Both the position numbers and the translations under genes were made by a program. Shown piece by piece: positions 11,987 through 24,593 of a DNA stretch of 64,000 nt. The notes under the pieces were generated by a model, which worked only from the letters and a program-made list of their open reading frames with translations, searched no databases and was not told where the DNA came from. Source of the stretch: Saururus chinensis (Eukaryota; Streptophyta; Magnoliopsida; Piperales; Saururaceae); contig CP141141.1 of assembly GCA_035235625.1 (NCBI GenBank), positions 39,083,719 through 39,147,718 of the forward strand, written 5' to 3'. How positions within the stretch are numbered: the first letter of the stretch is position 1; every line of letters begins with the position of its first letter.

Positions 11987-14678
11987 TAGTTCAAATTGTC
12001 CCCCATATCTAACTTATATGATAATGAAGGAAAAAAAATTCTTAATCTCTACTATCAATGAGTCTAGTGCAAGCTACACATAGAAGTTCAACACGAGATG
12101 AATGGGTCACATGTTAGCATCAATATTATTTACACTAACATATGCATCATCAATCTTAAACATTAAAGACACTCATACATGGCTTAACGCTAGGCTCATT
12201 GTGAGTCAAGAATAGGAAAAACTCTTCCGATAATAAGAATTGAGGGCAGTTAATTTGGAGCATATGAAGACGAGCCATTTTATCTAGTTCATTCTACATA
12301 TTATTCGCACGCACGTTATCTCTATATATGCTAAAACAGGCTTCAAAGTGGAGACTAACTGCACACACCAACAAAGAAGCACGGTGAAAGTCATTTGATA
12401 CTCTTATGTTGTCATAAAGAGATTATTCACATACGATAAAGCAAGCTTGGTAGTGGCGCATAACTGCAAGCACCAAGAAAGAAGCTGGGTGAAATCTGGT
12501 GTATGATACTTCTATGTTGCCAACCAGCTGTTTGAATTTTAATTGTATGGCCATTGTAGTTTAATGCAGCTTGGAAAATATTATGTGTACCTTGCTTGCT
12601 GGAACTGTACCTCTTCAAAATTGTAGGCGTATATCAGGATGCAAGTCTTGAGTGCTTGGGGCATAACACAGAAAATATTCTTTTAGAAAAAGCTAGTATG
12701 CACGGTGCCCAATGCGTGTTAGATCACAGGAAGCTGCCCTCTGAGTAACAGGTTATGCACGATCAAAATTGAATGGTTATGATGCAATTGTAGCTAGTGT
12801 CAGGTGCATATTAATGAGACTCTTTTTTTTCTTCTATTTAAACAGTGTTAATCTAACATTTGTATTGCGCAGATCAAAGGACTATACCCTGCATTTACTA
12901 GTCTTCTCGCAATTGTTTTGGTCCCAATGAGGAGTACTTTTAGAGGGAAACTTCATACTCTTGGGGTTTTAGGGTTTTTACTAAGGTAGAGTCTTGACTA
13001 ACGGCTATTCTCATATACATGAACACAACCACTAGCACAAGCCCCCGTTAATATAAACAAAGCATACAATGATACAGAAGTAATAAAAAAATAAAAATAG
13101 AAGAGATAACGAGATTTACCACATGGTTCCACAATGTCTGCCTCCATAAGCAATAATAATAAATCCACTAACAAGAATATCTAATTACAATAGTGTATTC
13201 CCTTGTCTCTTAGAAAATCCCAAAGAGAGCCTTCAAGAAACATACAAAAGTCTTCTCAAAGAAAGTGGAAAGGAAAAATCTCTTTCTACCCCTTACAAAG
13301 CTACCTGCAACTAACCTTGGCTTTTTGTACAAAAGCCAAAATACCTAACTTTCACAAACAACATAATTGTATTGGTATAAAGTTCTTTAAAAACCCATGA
13401 CTTGTATGGCGACACATGTGATTTCTATATGAAATTAATGTGCATTATATTTATTATTTTTACTCATGGTATTCTCATGATCCTTTGGTTTTGTGGGCTT
13501 CATGTTTAACAAGTCGACGAACTCTATTAATAAAAATAATATTATAAACTCAAAAAAGTAACGATGATAAATATAAATTATTTATTTTATCTTTTTATAT
13601 GAAAGAAATTATTATCAGTAGGCATTGACATATTGGTGACTCTACCGATGAAACTATAAATCATTGTTGGTAAGGTTTGGCACATCAATCAGTTTGTAGA
13701 TGAAGCTCTAGAAACACGGTCAAAAATCGATGCGTCAGTGTTATGAGCTAGTCTTACCAGTAGATTCCAAACTGCACTTGAAATTTTCAAAAGGAAGCTC
13801 TGCCCCCTCTAGCAATTCCCAGGAGTCTTTGCCGGCCTTTGGCCTAGTGACAACATATCACTACCTTTTGGGTGGCCCTTCCCCTCAACCCCATGCCGCT
13901 TTTTTTCTAGTAGAGGATGCCCTATGTGAGCTTTTCAATGGTTGTCATTCTGCCTTGCCAGCCAGCCTCAGCCTGGTCCTTCCCAGCCCAGCGACAGAGA
14001 GGGCCCGCCATTTCCAGCCCCACTTAGCCCTCTCTACTCCACACTTCATTGCCTTTTCTTCTTCCGCCTGAGCCCTTTGTTTTATTTTCGGTTTTGGGTA
14101 TCAAATGGAACCGCTATCACCCTCTATTAGCCACCACTACCTAGCCACAACTACGTAGCCCCGTCTCAGACTTTGGGCCGTTGTAGTTCGGTCTACTCCC
14201 CCTCTATTTATCCTTTGGCTACATGTTGTCAATGACTATGTTCCCGACACTCTACCAATTCCCCTTTTGCTTTACTTACATATACTTTTTTTTTATTTTT
14301 TTATTTTTTTTAATGTTCTAAGGTGCTACCATGCCGATACAACTACTTTAGTTGCCACTTCAACCACATGAAATAAATCACATGTGCTATATAGGGGGAG
14401 TGAGTTGTTAGTCCTATTAGTTGTAGTGTTGTTGCACCAATTTCTTGTAAACATGTTGATAGTGAATGCAACTAGATTCTATGCTTGTGTTCATTCGTTT
14501 CCTTGCAATGTGGTTCTCTTTTGCCCCCTACATTTTGCTTTACATGAGCACCCACAAGTGCTTTGTGTAACGCATTCGTATAAGGAAACTAGATTGATCC
14601 AAATAAAGGCTTGTTTGTCGGGCTTCAAGCCTGCAAGCGCTGCATGCTCAGCTGCCCAACAGGCACATAAGTGATAGT
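11987..14678. other. Intergenic; the 3' part may be the 5' LTR of the gypsy-type remnant
   Basis: No gene is recognised. The block before 14679 should contain the 5' LTR, since a primer-binding site follows, but I could not fix its start and there is no second copy to compare. Open frames at 13730-14130 and 14384-14674 lack domains. Confidence 0.35.
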
Positions 14679-14722
14679 TGGTATCAGAGCCAAGGAAAAG
14701 ATCATTTGTCTAGCTTCTACTT

Positions 14723-15118
14723 ATGATGTCAAAGTCTATGGTAGCCGAAGCTAGTGGGGTAGAACAAGTGGCCTCAGACCAATAACATAAAAAGTTATTC
14801 AAATAGCAAGACTACGCTGAAGCCTTAAAGGAGCAAGTTGCCCCCTTGGCTAGTAGGTTTTTTGTGTTGGAAGAAAAAGTGAAGTCCATCGAAAAAGAAG
14901 AGAAGCGGAACCGCGAGATAGGATTGCAAAATCATGATGTCAGTGTAGAAAATCGCTTGCTAATTAAGAATCATAAGCGAAAGTTGAAAAATTGCGAGAG
15001 GAAGTGTAAAACTTAGATGCAAAATTGAGCCTTCTCCTCTACACAATGGCCCAATAGGAGCCTGCTAGCACCATCAAGTGCCTCAAAGTGTCAGACTCCA
15101 AGGCCTATCAGGGAGCGC
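14723..15118 (+). pseudogene. gag fragment, N-terminal part
   Basis: The frame starts MMSKSMVAEAS and continues into a Lys/Glu-rich helical stretch (LEEKVKSIEKEEKRNREI). It has at least three in-frame stops. Its end, KAYQGAR, corresponds to the start of the conserved gag core that resumes after 18337. Confidence 0.55.
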
Positions 15119-15764
15119 GATGTCACAAGGACTCCAGGGAACGCCCATTGTGCGGCACTTGCGAGGCCAAATAGTCAAGCGAGTAAGCCATTCTTCGTCA
15201 AGGTCATGGCCTCGTGTCATTTGACCAAGCGTCCAGCCCGCGAAGCCAAGCAACAAACCCATCCCAAGGCGGACGTGCGAACGTGTCGGGACATTTCCCA
15301 TGCGAGATGGCCGGAGGAGGACACCTCCTTGCAATGACGGATCCGACTTAGGCAAATCGGACATCCGAACATTCCGTCTCAGCCAAGTGCATGCAAGGGT
15401 CTTCATTTCCAACATGGTCATAAGGCTGGACAGCCGCCCGATAGGTCGGAAAGCCCCATCCCCCAATGGACGGGGCTCCTGGCATGATAGCTAGCAAGGC
15501 AACAAGCCTTCGTTGCCATCCGAGACAGTCGATTGCAAGGCTAGGCATCATACCAACAGCTTTGTCATGTCAGCTCACCATGTCCCCCCTATATAGCATA
15601 AAAGATTTTTCCCATTTTGCTAGTGTGTCAACTAAAGTAGCTGTACGGGCACGATTCCTCCGAAGTTTACCAAAATGCTCGAAAACAATCCAAGGGACTC
15701 TCCAACACTATTTAGGGGGGATGAGACATCTTAAGAATCCAAATAAGTGCTAATTGGCCATGTG

Positions 15765-15976
15765 TCCCAACATAGCCAACTATGTGTGCGCATCATTGCG
15801 TGCTTTTGCGCATACATGTTGCGCAACATTGCGGGCCTTCCCTGCAACACTTGCACACATGATATGCAACACTATGGGCAATTCCTACAATGCATACACA
15901 CCTAGTATACAACACTTTCACACATGTGTGCTCCCTATCATGTGTCACAGATAGTCCGTTTCGCTACCCCGTGACA
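15765..15976 (-). repeat. Terminal direct repeat (3' LTR part) of the nested retroelement
   Basis: Its partner is at 18102-18332. Shared phrases include ACATAGCCAACTATGTGTG, GATATGCAACACTATGGGCA and CATACACACCTAGTATACAA. Confidence 0.7.
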
Positions 15977-17163
15977 CTCTCCCCCACTTGACTCGTTGAC
16001 ACCCTCGTCAACGGTACAACTTCAGGGGGTCTTCCTCTTGTTTCCAACCATGGCACGAAATTGCGACGAAGGGTCATCCCATAGATTGCATGCTCTGGAA
16101 AAACCAACTTCCACCCATAGGCCCTCGACTTGGTTAAACCAATGCATGACGAAGTTTCTGCTCAATGCGCCTTGCCCATCGGCATATGCGAAGTACTCTG
16201 CAATTGTGATTGCTTTGATAAGAAGGTGCGCCCAACTGCTCCACTTGAGTTGGTGTTGCACATCGACTGGGAAAGGATACACCAAATGATACCCAGCTTC
16301 CTCTCTTGAATCCGGTCATGCACTTGAAACACCAGCAAGTTGCCTACACTTCGGACGATTTTTTCCTACACTTTGGCCACACCTTGTAACTCCCACTGAC
16401 AAGCTTACACCATGACGTCGGCCCTCAACACTCTTGTCTATCCCCTTGATGTCTCCCAAGAATTGAATGTCGCCCCCACTTATAACAAAGCTTGTTATAG
16501 CAATACAGCGACCTCCTCGTTGTGTCCAATAACTTATAGATCTCCATCGCATTCAAAGTTCCTGGCCACCCGATTCAGTCGAATTTCCACTCACGATATG
16601 TTCCAGAGGCCTACTCCACCCTAGGAGCAGAAGATTTGCTCAAGCTTTGAGTGACTGGTGTGATCACTAAGATACTACACCACACTTAATGCAGCATACC
16701 ATCAGGTTTCTGCCCCCAATCCCCTCCAGCAGTCTACTCCACCCTAGGAGCAGCGACGTTGCTCAAGCTTCGCGTAACAACTTAGTTACCAAACTCCTAC
16801 ACCGCTCAGCGATGTAGCGACCTGCTTGTGTGTGTTGCCCACCGGCGAATGAGGCCCACTGCGCCTCGCTAGCTAGACCAATGCCTAAAACTAGCAATCC
16901 AAGATGGGTGCCACCCTGCCAACCAATTGTGGCATACAGGGCCATGTTTAACAACCTAGGGGTGAGAACACGTCTATTCAAACACCCCAATCAAACATGC
17001 TTCAGATGCGCCACTTGCATGTTGACCCAACGATCACAGGTGGGAGAGCTTTCCTCCTATTCACCTAAAGAACTGTGTTGCCTCTTGCCGCATCAGCTCC
17101 CAACCAAAGGCACGACGATTTCTTCCCTCATGTGCCAAACTTTCTTTTCCTTTTCTTTTTTAT

Positions 17164-17243
17164 CTTCTTCTTCTTCTTCTTCTTCTTCTTCTTCTTCTTC
17201 TTCTTCTTCTTCTTCTTCTTCTTCTTCTTCTTCTTCTTCTTCT
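17164..17243. repeat. (TTC)n microsatellite
   Basis: About 26 uninterrupted TTC units lie within the interior of the nested retroelement. They create poly-Ser, poly-Phe and poly-Arg frames that are not genes. Confidence 0.95.
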
Positions 17244-18101
17244 TTCTCTTTTCCAAACACCAGCTGCACACTTGCATGCCGAATGGGTCTTCTCGTTACC
17301 CATCTTCTTTTCTCTTTTCATCACATGGACCGGATAGTATCCACTATGCTCGAGTCCCATAATTCACTGCTCATCGTCCCAGGAAGTCCTTTTCGTAGGA
17401 TCAATATCTTTCCATGTGCCAATTCACACTACACCAAGTTCAGCCTGAAACTGCCCACCAATGAGTCCCATACCTCATTAGCAAGAAGAGCACGACTAAG
17501 CTTGGTGATACTCTTTGTTCAAAACCGGACTGCATGTTCATCCACAACATGACCACCCCACATAAGGGCTCAATTCCAGCCCATCCTCACCTCGAGGAGT
17601 CTCATATTCTATTGGTATAGATAACTAGTTGCATACCCATCAACTTGGTTCAATATGCTCGTCCACCCACAACATCGTCGGGTAGAGAGGGTACAAAGAT
17701 TCACAAGGCTTCATGCAGCTGATAAGTCCCATACCACACTGTTAGCAAGAGCTTTTCGCCATTCACAACATTTTCGAGTCCCAACACAACTCAGCATAGC
17801 TTCAGTAACATTGCCACACAATTAACCAGGGAACAAGAACACCACTCCATGAGATCCATGTAACCACTACGTCCGTGATGCCAAGTACCGCTCGCACAAT
17901 CCAAAACTAAGAAGGAACCCAATCAACCATCATCCATACACCCGTTTCGGCCCACATATCCATCCGCTTACAATTCGCATGGTAGTCCATCCGCCCCGCA
18001 CTACCGAGGTCGAAGAACATTGCATTTAGCTCTTTCTATCTCTTCGTCCAAACATTAGTCTTGGTTGCCCAACAACATGGAACTTTGGCTTTGATACCAC
18101 T

Positions 18102-18332
18102 TCCCGACATAGCCAACTATGTGTGCACATCATTTCGTGCTTTCTGCGCAATGTTGCACACACATGTTGTGCAACATTGTGGGCCTTCTCCGCAACGCCT
18201 GCACACATGATATGCAACACTATGGGCAATTCCCACAATGCATACACACCTAGTATACAACACTTCCAAAGGTGTGTGTGTGTGTGTGCCCCAGCACGTG
18301 TCACAGATAATTTGTTTTGCTACCCTGTGACA
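18102..18332 (-). repeat. Terminal direct repeat (5' LTR part) of the nested retroelement
   Basis: This is the partner of 15765-15976. It is slightly longer, partly because of a (TG)n run near 18276-18288. Confidence 0.7.
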
Positions 18333-18342
18333 ACAAGATGTC

Positions 18343-19130
18343 AAAGAAATGAAAAAAAATTATTCAGCATGGAACAATACTTTCATGTTGTTTGCCCAAA
18401 ATATGAAAAAGTTAAGGTCATGATGGTTACCATATACATCCGGCGATGTTAAGCTTTGGTGGAGGATGAAGTACTAAGAAATTTTGAATGGTTGTCTCGA
18501 AGGGAACACTTGGGAAGACCTGAAGGGTCAGTTAAAGACCCATTTTTTTCTTGAAAATGTGGAATTCATTACCCGAGAAAACCTCCATCACCTCTAGCAA
18601 ATAGGAACCATTTGGGAGTATGTTAAACAAATTTCACCCTTGGTGTTAGACATTTGAGATATGGCTAAAAATGACAAGGTGTTCTACTTCCTTAAAGGTC
18701 TCAAGCCATGGGCCCAAATAGAGCTAAATCGATGAAAAGTGTATGACTTATGTACAACTATCAGAGGCCGAACAACTGATTTTACCACCCATGACAACAC
18801 ACAGAAGCCGGGATATTTCTAGACGGACCAAGGTCCGCGACAAGGTCAACTATATTAAAATAACCCTATTGATGCCCAAGACAAAGGCAAGGGCAAAGTT
18901 GGTGAAAGGAAACCTTTTTACAAAGACTTCAGAACAAAAGTTGATATTTCTACATCTGCCACATGGTCATTCCAACCCTTCAATCGGGCAAGAGGCCCAT
19001 TATCATACTTACTATGTGCATGACCCCATTGTACTTGGCAATGCCCACAAAAGAAAGCACTCAATGCCCTCATTGCAAGGGAGTCAGCCCTACTTGAGGG
19101 AATTGATAATGCCTCCAATGACAAAGAAAA
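18343..19130 (+). pseudogene. gag fragment, core part
   Basis: The frame encodes FSMEQYF, a region like EDLKGQLKTHFFLENVEFI, YVKQISPLVLDI and NDKVFYFLKGLKPWAQIEL, in the order of the plant gypsy gag core. Several stops interrupt it. Confidence 0.65.
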
Positions 19131-19194
19131 AACACCTAAAATGGGAGGATTAAGACTACTCAATACCATTGAGGGTACTAAAAAAAAAAAATCA

Positions 19195-19565
19195 TCTCAA
19201 GCAAAAGATCTTATGTACATTGAGATATGCTTAAATGGTGTCCCGACAAGAGCAATGGTCAACACGGGAGCCACACACACCTTTATCTCAAACAATGATG
19301 TAGGCCGCATAGGGCTAAGGCTGGTAAAAATCAAGTTGAATGAAGGCAATGAACTCCAAAGCTCGTCCTCTTACCATGTTAGCAAATGATGTTCACATTC
19401 CGATTGACAATTAGTCCGACACAACTAATCTTATGGCGGTCCCCCTGGATGACTTCAAAGTTATCCTTAGGATTAAATTTTTGTAGAAAGAGAATATTAT
19501 TCTGATGCCAGGGTTTAGTATGCATGTTTGAAACCACAAATCCATGCATTACAACTCAATTGTAC
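19195..19565 (+). pseudogene. Retroelement aspartic protease fragment with altered catalytic motif
   Basis: The phrase AMVNTGATHTFIS matches the retropepsin active-site motif (normally D-T-G-A-T-H), but the catalytic Asp is replaced by Asn. The downstream phrase VPLDDFKVIL is also typical of this domain in plant gypsy elements, and a stop separates the two parts. The protease is presumed inactive. Confidence 0.65.
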
Positions 19566-21481
19566 ATCTAATTCGGATAAATGGGCATGTCATGTTCAAC
19601 TTTGAACAATCATAACTCCCTCATATAAACTCTGATTTGTACGTTCTTGGTGACTTTTCAAAGCTCTTTCCATCGATTTTCTAATTCCAATAGTTTCAAC
19701 CCTACATTCCATTCACAATATAAGTTATTCAAACAAATTTTCAAAGGGTTAGATTCACTAATTTTCATGTGACTATAATAAAAAATTAGGAAAATTTTAA
19801 ATATTACATAGGGTCAACCTAAGTTGCAAAACAATGCATATAGATAAACGGGCTCCAAGGCCACCTGAAGGTAATTTGAGCACCAAGAGGCAAGAACAAA
19901 CACTAGGGGAGGGGCCATATGCTAATAAAAACTCAATCACAAGTTCCATTTGGGTGAGAAAAGTCACTCCCAGATTTGGAAAGCACCACAAACCATTGTA
20001 GGAGTGCATGGCGCCACAACAAAAAATATCGACCATTGCTCTCATGAACCTCTACCCATTCGCTCAATGATTAAATGAGGGCACACCCATGGGGAAAGTT
20101 GCCCACAAAATTGATGTCTTTGGCAGATGACCAACCATATCTGTAGAGGGATGACAAACAATTACTAAAGTTAGGATGACTAAGCTAAAAACACAAACAT
20201 TAACAAAAGGTAAACATAACTTGTTGGTGACCCAAGAGCAAGGCAAAAGGGGAAGGAATGGGGAAGGGGTACTGGAGGAAGTGGGCAAGGGGGAGTGAAA
20301 GGAGGAAAACCAGCAAAGGAAGGGGTGCGTTGGAGGGGCCTGAGATGACAGCAGGAAGAGGCTGGAGGTGGGAAAGGAAAAAGGTTGGGCATAGGTCATG
20401 GGATCGAGGTTGGGTGGATGGTAGAAAAGGGAGTAAAGAGGCACATGCACTAGAACAACGAGATGTGATAGAAGAAAGTGGGGTGAGCGCAAAAGAATAG
20501 GGAAAGGGGGATCGCCAACAAATATGCCTAGGGCCTAACGGAGAGAGTAGCTAGTAGAAGCACAAGACACAAGAATAACCAAAGGATATGCTTCTTTTCA
20601 TAAGTAGGTCGAGCAAGGGAATTAACATTAGAAAAACTATAATTTTTGTTTTTGTTTTTTTGTTCTCTACAATAGTGGTGAATTAATTATTATTTTCTCT
20701 TTATATAATATTTATATTTTTTATAAATAGGACACTAAATATGTGAAGGAGGGAGTATATGTATATTCTGTTATATAAAGAATGAGTCTATATGCACCTC
20801 AATAACCCCCTAATAACCCTATAAACTCTCTTTTAATTTATGAGTAAAATGGGCAATAAGAAGATTATCGGAGTGTATATAGACATATTCTTGTATATAA
20901 TATCTCGCCTATTTCTTGATTTTGGATCAATGTGGTTGACATTTGGATGCCTAAATTGTCCCTTCACCACAAAAACATAACCCTCGAAGGGCTGTTTATG
21001 CAGAATCACTCAGACCGTTTTCCATTCTGAATTCTGTATTGAAACATTTAGATTTAGGCCCTTCTCTAAGGCTATTTTGTTTAGATTTATTGCACCAACA
21101 CAATTCATTGTTGTTTGTCTTAAAGAAAAAAATTAGCCAATGCAAAATGATACCACCCTGCAATTTGGCCCATCTCTTTCTTTGGCATTAATTTCAGCCC
21201 ATCTTTCACCCTATTTGTTCTACTATATAAATTTCTTTCAGCACATCTTCAAGTTGCAAGAGCCATCTGACTTAACCTAACGGAATGGTAATGGAATTTA
21301 TTTGACCATAATACATAAAAAAGGTGATATACAGATACATCCTCCATTCCTCCAAGGGGCAAAAAATTATCAAAAAGTATATGATAAAGATCAACCTCAA
21401 AATTAAAATAACAAATAGGAAAAAAATAAAGCCCCCAAAAAATCCAACAAAAATAGTAGCAAAAGATAATACAAGGAAGCT
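19566..21481. other. Intergenic, nothing recognised
   Basis: No gene or bounded repeat is identified. The frames at 20064-20500 are low-complexity (Pro/Ser on minus, Gly/Lys on plus) and have no domain. A GAAGGAGGGAGTA stretch near 20741 may be a single remnant end of a Stowaway-type MITE. Confidence 0.4.
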
Positions 21482-22228
21482 TCAAAGCTTCAACTTGAAA
21501 CGGCAACTGCTAGTCCTGATCCGTATCTGATTATTGGCGCTCAAGCTATCAACAACCAAATTGCACCTCACCAAGAACCTCACCTTCTTCAGCTTCAGCG
21601 CCCCAAACTTGACTCTCACCGGCACATCCGCCCTGAACACCAGCGGGATCATTCCCGTCTGCTGCTGCTCCTGCAGGGCTGTGACCAGGGCGCTGCCCAT
21701 CTGGGTCTGCCCCGACAGGGGCACCACCAGCACAGTGGTGTTCCTGTGGCCCTGGTAGAAGTTGGGCAGAGTTCCATTGGAGAGCTGGGTGTCCGCGTAC
21801 CACACCCCCAGCTTGCTCCCTTTCTCGTAGTAGATGCCGATCTTCTTGTTCGGGTTTCTGGCCGTAACTGTGACGTCAAACTGGGCAAACACGCTCATGT
21901 CTGGATTGACCTGGAAGCTGGAGATCGTCAGGCGGTCCACAGAGTACTTGGGCACCTTTGGCCTGAAGATGAGGTACAAAATGCCTGTGGTGGCTGCGAG
22001 GAGGACAAAGAGTAGGAGCAGAACGCAGATGGTCCAGCAGATGCACCTGCAGCAGCAGTTTCTCTTATTCTTGGGTGGCCTGGAGTGCGAAACTGGGATG
22101 GTTCTTCTGAATGGAGGATACTGGCCTACCTCTTCGCTCTTCTCCGACCTCAGAGAGCCCCGGGGGGCCAACGGTGCGGTAGGCGACGCATCGACATCGA
22201 CGGGGTGGATTTTCTGATGATCAGCCAT
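21482..22228 (-). CDS. NDR1/HIN1-like (NHL) protein, LEA_2 domain
   Basis: A single-exon gene encodes 248 residues. The N-terminal cytosolic tail is Pro-rich (residues 1-57). A Cys/Arg cluster (CCCRCIC, 58-64) and one hydrophobic membrane segment (about 66-88) follow, then an LEA_2 domain with the family phrases NPNKKIGIYY (125-134) and YQGHRNTT (159-166). The length and layout match angiosperm NHL proteins, membrane-anchored proteins linked to pathogen and stress responses. The biochemical role is not settled for the family. The start is supported by the conserved MADHQKIHPV beginning and by a TATA-like element 75-84 bp upstream. No frameshifts are present. Confidence 0.92.
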   Translation of the reverse strand: MADHQKIHPVDVDASPTAPLAPRGSLRSEKSEEVGQYPPFRRTIPVSHSRPPKNKRNCCCRCICWTICVLLLLFVLLAATTGILYLIFRPKVPKYSVDRLTISSFQVNPDMSVFAQFDVTVTARNPNKKIGIYYEKGSKLGVWYADTQLSNGTLPNFYQGHRNTTVLVVPLSGQTQMGSALVTALQEQQQTGMIPLVFRADVPVRVKFGALKLKKVRFLVRCNLVVDSLSANNQIRIRTSSCRFKLKL

Positions 22229-24593
22229 ATTTGGGATGGATGCAAATGATCAGCCAAAGATCTGCCTTGTTGCTCTTCTCTTCCTCCTCGGTGGTGCAAG
22301 TCTATGTATATATGTTTACAACGCATACAATAATCTGATGGTTTCAGTCTTTATTCACGTTTACACATTACCCACTGGCAATATACCAATGTATGTGTTT
22401 TTCTATGAAAATGATTAGACGATTGAAATGAATCAACTCGTGTTATTCTATTATAGCTCCTTGTTCCTCTGACTTGATCATTGAACGGTAAATGTGACTG
22501 GTATGTATGTGGGCGAGGTCTCATCTCCCTCACCTACTCAGACAATTATTCAATGTGGTTTAGTTAGCCTAACCAGTCTTCTCCTTGCATCACTTGTGAA
22601 TGAGTCGTCTCTGTGCTAGCTTTTTCAAAGTGTTTTGCTTGATCTGTCGGCCACAATTTCCGATTTCCAGGCAACATGGCCAAAAAGTCGTTGTCTCGGA
22701 AGCTTCTGCGCCTGAATGGATTGTGTTGACGAAGGAAACAAGGAGGTGGGCCTTTGCATGTGACAAGAGAAGGTAGGCTCGGCAGTCGACACCTTACTGG
22801 TTTTTCTCCCCTTGCGCGTGCTTTGTTTTTCCTGACTTTGTCTTCACTATAAAAATGGAGTCGTTTGTGTGTACGAAGAAGGGATCTCTGGATTCGGGAA
22901 GTGTGAGAAGGGTGAAATAAGTCAATTTTTTTGGGGTATTAGGGTGAATGAGTTGTTAAGACTTTTAGCTAAAGAAAGGGTGAATGAGTCACATGCTTGG
23001 ATGGAAGCGGAAGATAAGCTACCTACTCATAATTAATGTAGGGAAAATTGTTGACTAAAAGGGGTAGGATACTTTTTTAATACACATAAAAAGGGATAGG
23101 ATATTTGAAAATTCTAAGATATAAACATTTTTACATGATGTGGAGCTAGTGTTACGAGCGTGAAGTTTTGTCTAGTATTCGCACACATGATGGCCTGGCT
23201 ATGCTGCGCAACCAACAGCTACTCTTTTCCCTTCTCACTCGTATGCGTAAGGGAAACACAAGCAAACGACACAAACACAACATAAGTCCGTCCTGATATA
23301 AGGGTTTCCGCCCAAGCTATATTTCTGCTCGTTGAAATACACAAGGTATGAAAAAGGTAAAGGCTAATCCACCAGGCTGAAAGCTCCCCTTTCAGCTCTC
23401 TGGTTCGCTGTGCATGAACAAATATAGTCACCAATCAACCATGGCCGCCCTGCTCTCCCCCCCTTAAATAGATTCAGCCTGAAACTGGTTGTCCGTACAT
23501 AACCCACACATACAAGAGTTCTCACCTTGACCAACTCTCAACCCAACCAACAGTCCTCCCCTAGCCCAAATCAGGAAACCATAAGAGAGTCTGTCTTTAG
23601 CTAGAAGTCCAACGTCATGCTAACTCTAAGAGTCCTATCCGTCGAGGGAACCCGCTGCCTTGTCTCCTACTCGAGTTAGGAGTGCAACTATCCTACATAA
23701 GTGAATCATATCTCCCTTAAGAGTCCGTCCCTAAGTCTAAGTAGCGTCCAACATTGTTAGAGTCCCGCCTGCATAAGGACTCCTACTCAGCCTGCTCCGC
23801 AAGGTGAGTAGCTCGTCTGGAACACCTCTCGCACTGCTTCAGCATTTGTCCGTGCCCAAAGGGCTGCTTAGGCTATCCGTCATCTAAGCAAACTTGGTTG
23901 TTCGCTACCAAGTAAGGGGGTAGCCGCCTTTTTTCTTATCCGACAAGTTAGGGGTCTAATAGTTAGACACAAGAAGGATCTCCATGATCACATCTCAATA
24001 ATTGAAGCAATTTGAATGTCAGTACGTGAAACTGCAAATTTAACAATTCTAACAAACGTCCTTGATTGGTTTATACTGCTGTGAGAGTGGTGGTTCATGC
24101 TCAGTGTCATCTCTAAACAGACCACGTCCAGGGTGAGCAGCAATAACTCTGTTCAGCTTCCTCTCTGTTAGTAAGTATTGTGATTCTGTCATTATTTAGA
24201 AAAAAAAAATGATTCTGTCCTGCTGTATCCACCAAATGAAAGCTAACATAGGGGGCTCAATCCGTTTTTTGCTGACAATTAGTGGCTCAATTAACTTGTT
24301 TAGCTCTCATTAAAAACAAATTTCTAATTAAAACTGGTTTTTGCGGATGGCTAGGACTGTGATCCACAATTTGCACTTGATCAACTGCTAATTAGTGATT
24401 CAAAAAATGCTATAATAAAGTCAAGCATTTAATGAGGCTCAGTGTTGTTACTTCACGACAATGTTTACAGTCAAAACATTGGTCTTTCCAAATTTTCATG
24501 TAATAAATGGCAAACATTGGTTATGTATACCTCGGATGAGGTTGCACGCGAAGTGAAGAAAGAGAATTGGCCTGTGATAAGAAGTTGAAAGCG
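22229..24593. other. Intergenic; possible minus-strand copia-type LTR in 23.1-24.05 kb
   Basis: No gene is seen. At 24054 the minus strand begins TGTTAGAATTG, a common copia LTR start, and the following 0.9 kb has a mixed, non-coding, LTR-like character. I could not find the other end, a target duplication or a second copy, so this is only a suggestion. Confidence 0.3.
22303..22312 (-). promoter_or_regulatory. TATA-like element of the NHL gene
   Basis: The minus strand reads TATATACATA 75-84 bp upstream of the start codon, leaving room for a leader of about 45-55 nt. Confidence 0.5.

Larger units (their letters stand above)
15125..18336 (-). mobile_element. LTR-retrotransposon derivative (LARD/TRIM-like) inserted in the gypsy gag
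   Basis: The interrupted gag becomes contiguous again if this segment is removed, and GATGTC is present at both junctions (15119-15124 and 18337-18342). On the minus strand a block at 18332-18102 begins TGTCACAGGGTAGC. It is followed by a primer-binding-like TGGTATCAAAGCC (18087-18099). A matching block at 15976-15765 begins TGTCACGGGGTAGC and is preceded by the purine tract AAGTGGGGGAGAG (15977-15989). That is the order LTR, PBS, interior, PPT, LTR. About 640 bp at 15125-15764 has no partner on the other side, so either the 5' LTR is shortened or extra sequence was included. No pol domain is visible. Confidence 0.55.
14679..19565 (+). mobile_element. Decayed Ty3/gypsy-type retroelement (PBS, gag, protease), interrupted
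   Basis: A tRNA-Met primer-binding site, TGGTATCAGAGC (14679-14690), is followed by a coiled-coil-rich gag start (14723-15118) with internal stops. After an interruption from 15125 to 18336 the gag resumes: FSMEQYF, then LKGLKPWAQIEL (about 18685-18730), which matches the Retrotrans_gag core. A retropepsin-like segment follows at 19195-19565, ending with the phrase DDFKVIL. Reverse transcriptase, RNase H and integrase are missing and no 3' LTR was found, so the copy is truncated and dead. Confidence 0.7.

Noticed and set aside
16830..17552. A 240-residue frame with a poly-Ser run
   Set aside because: The run is the (TTC)n microsatellite, and the rest has no domain and lies in the interior of a non-coding retroelement.
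20064..20500. Overlapping open frames on both strands
   Set aside because: Low-complexity composition (poly-purine on plus) with no domain or splice structure.
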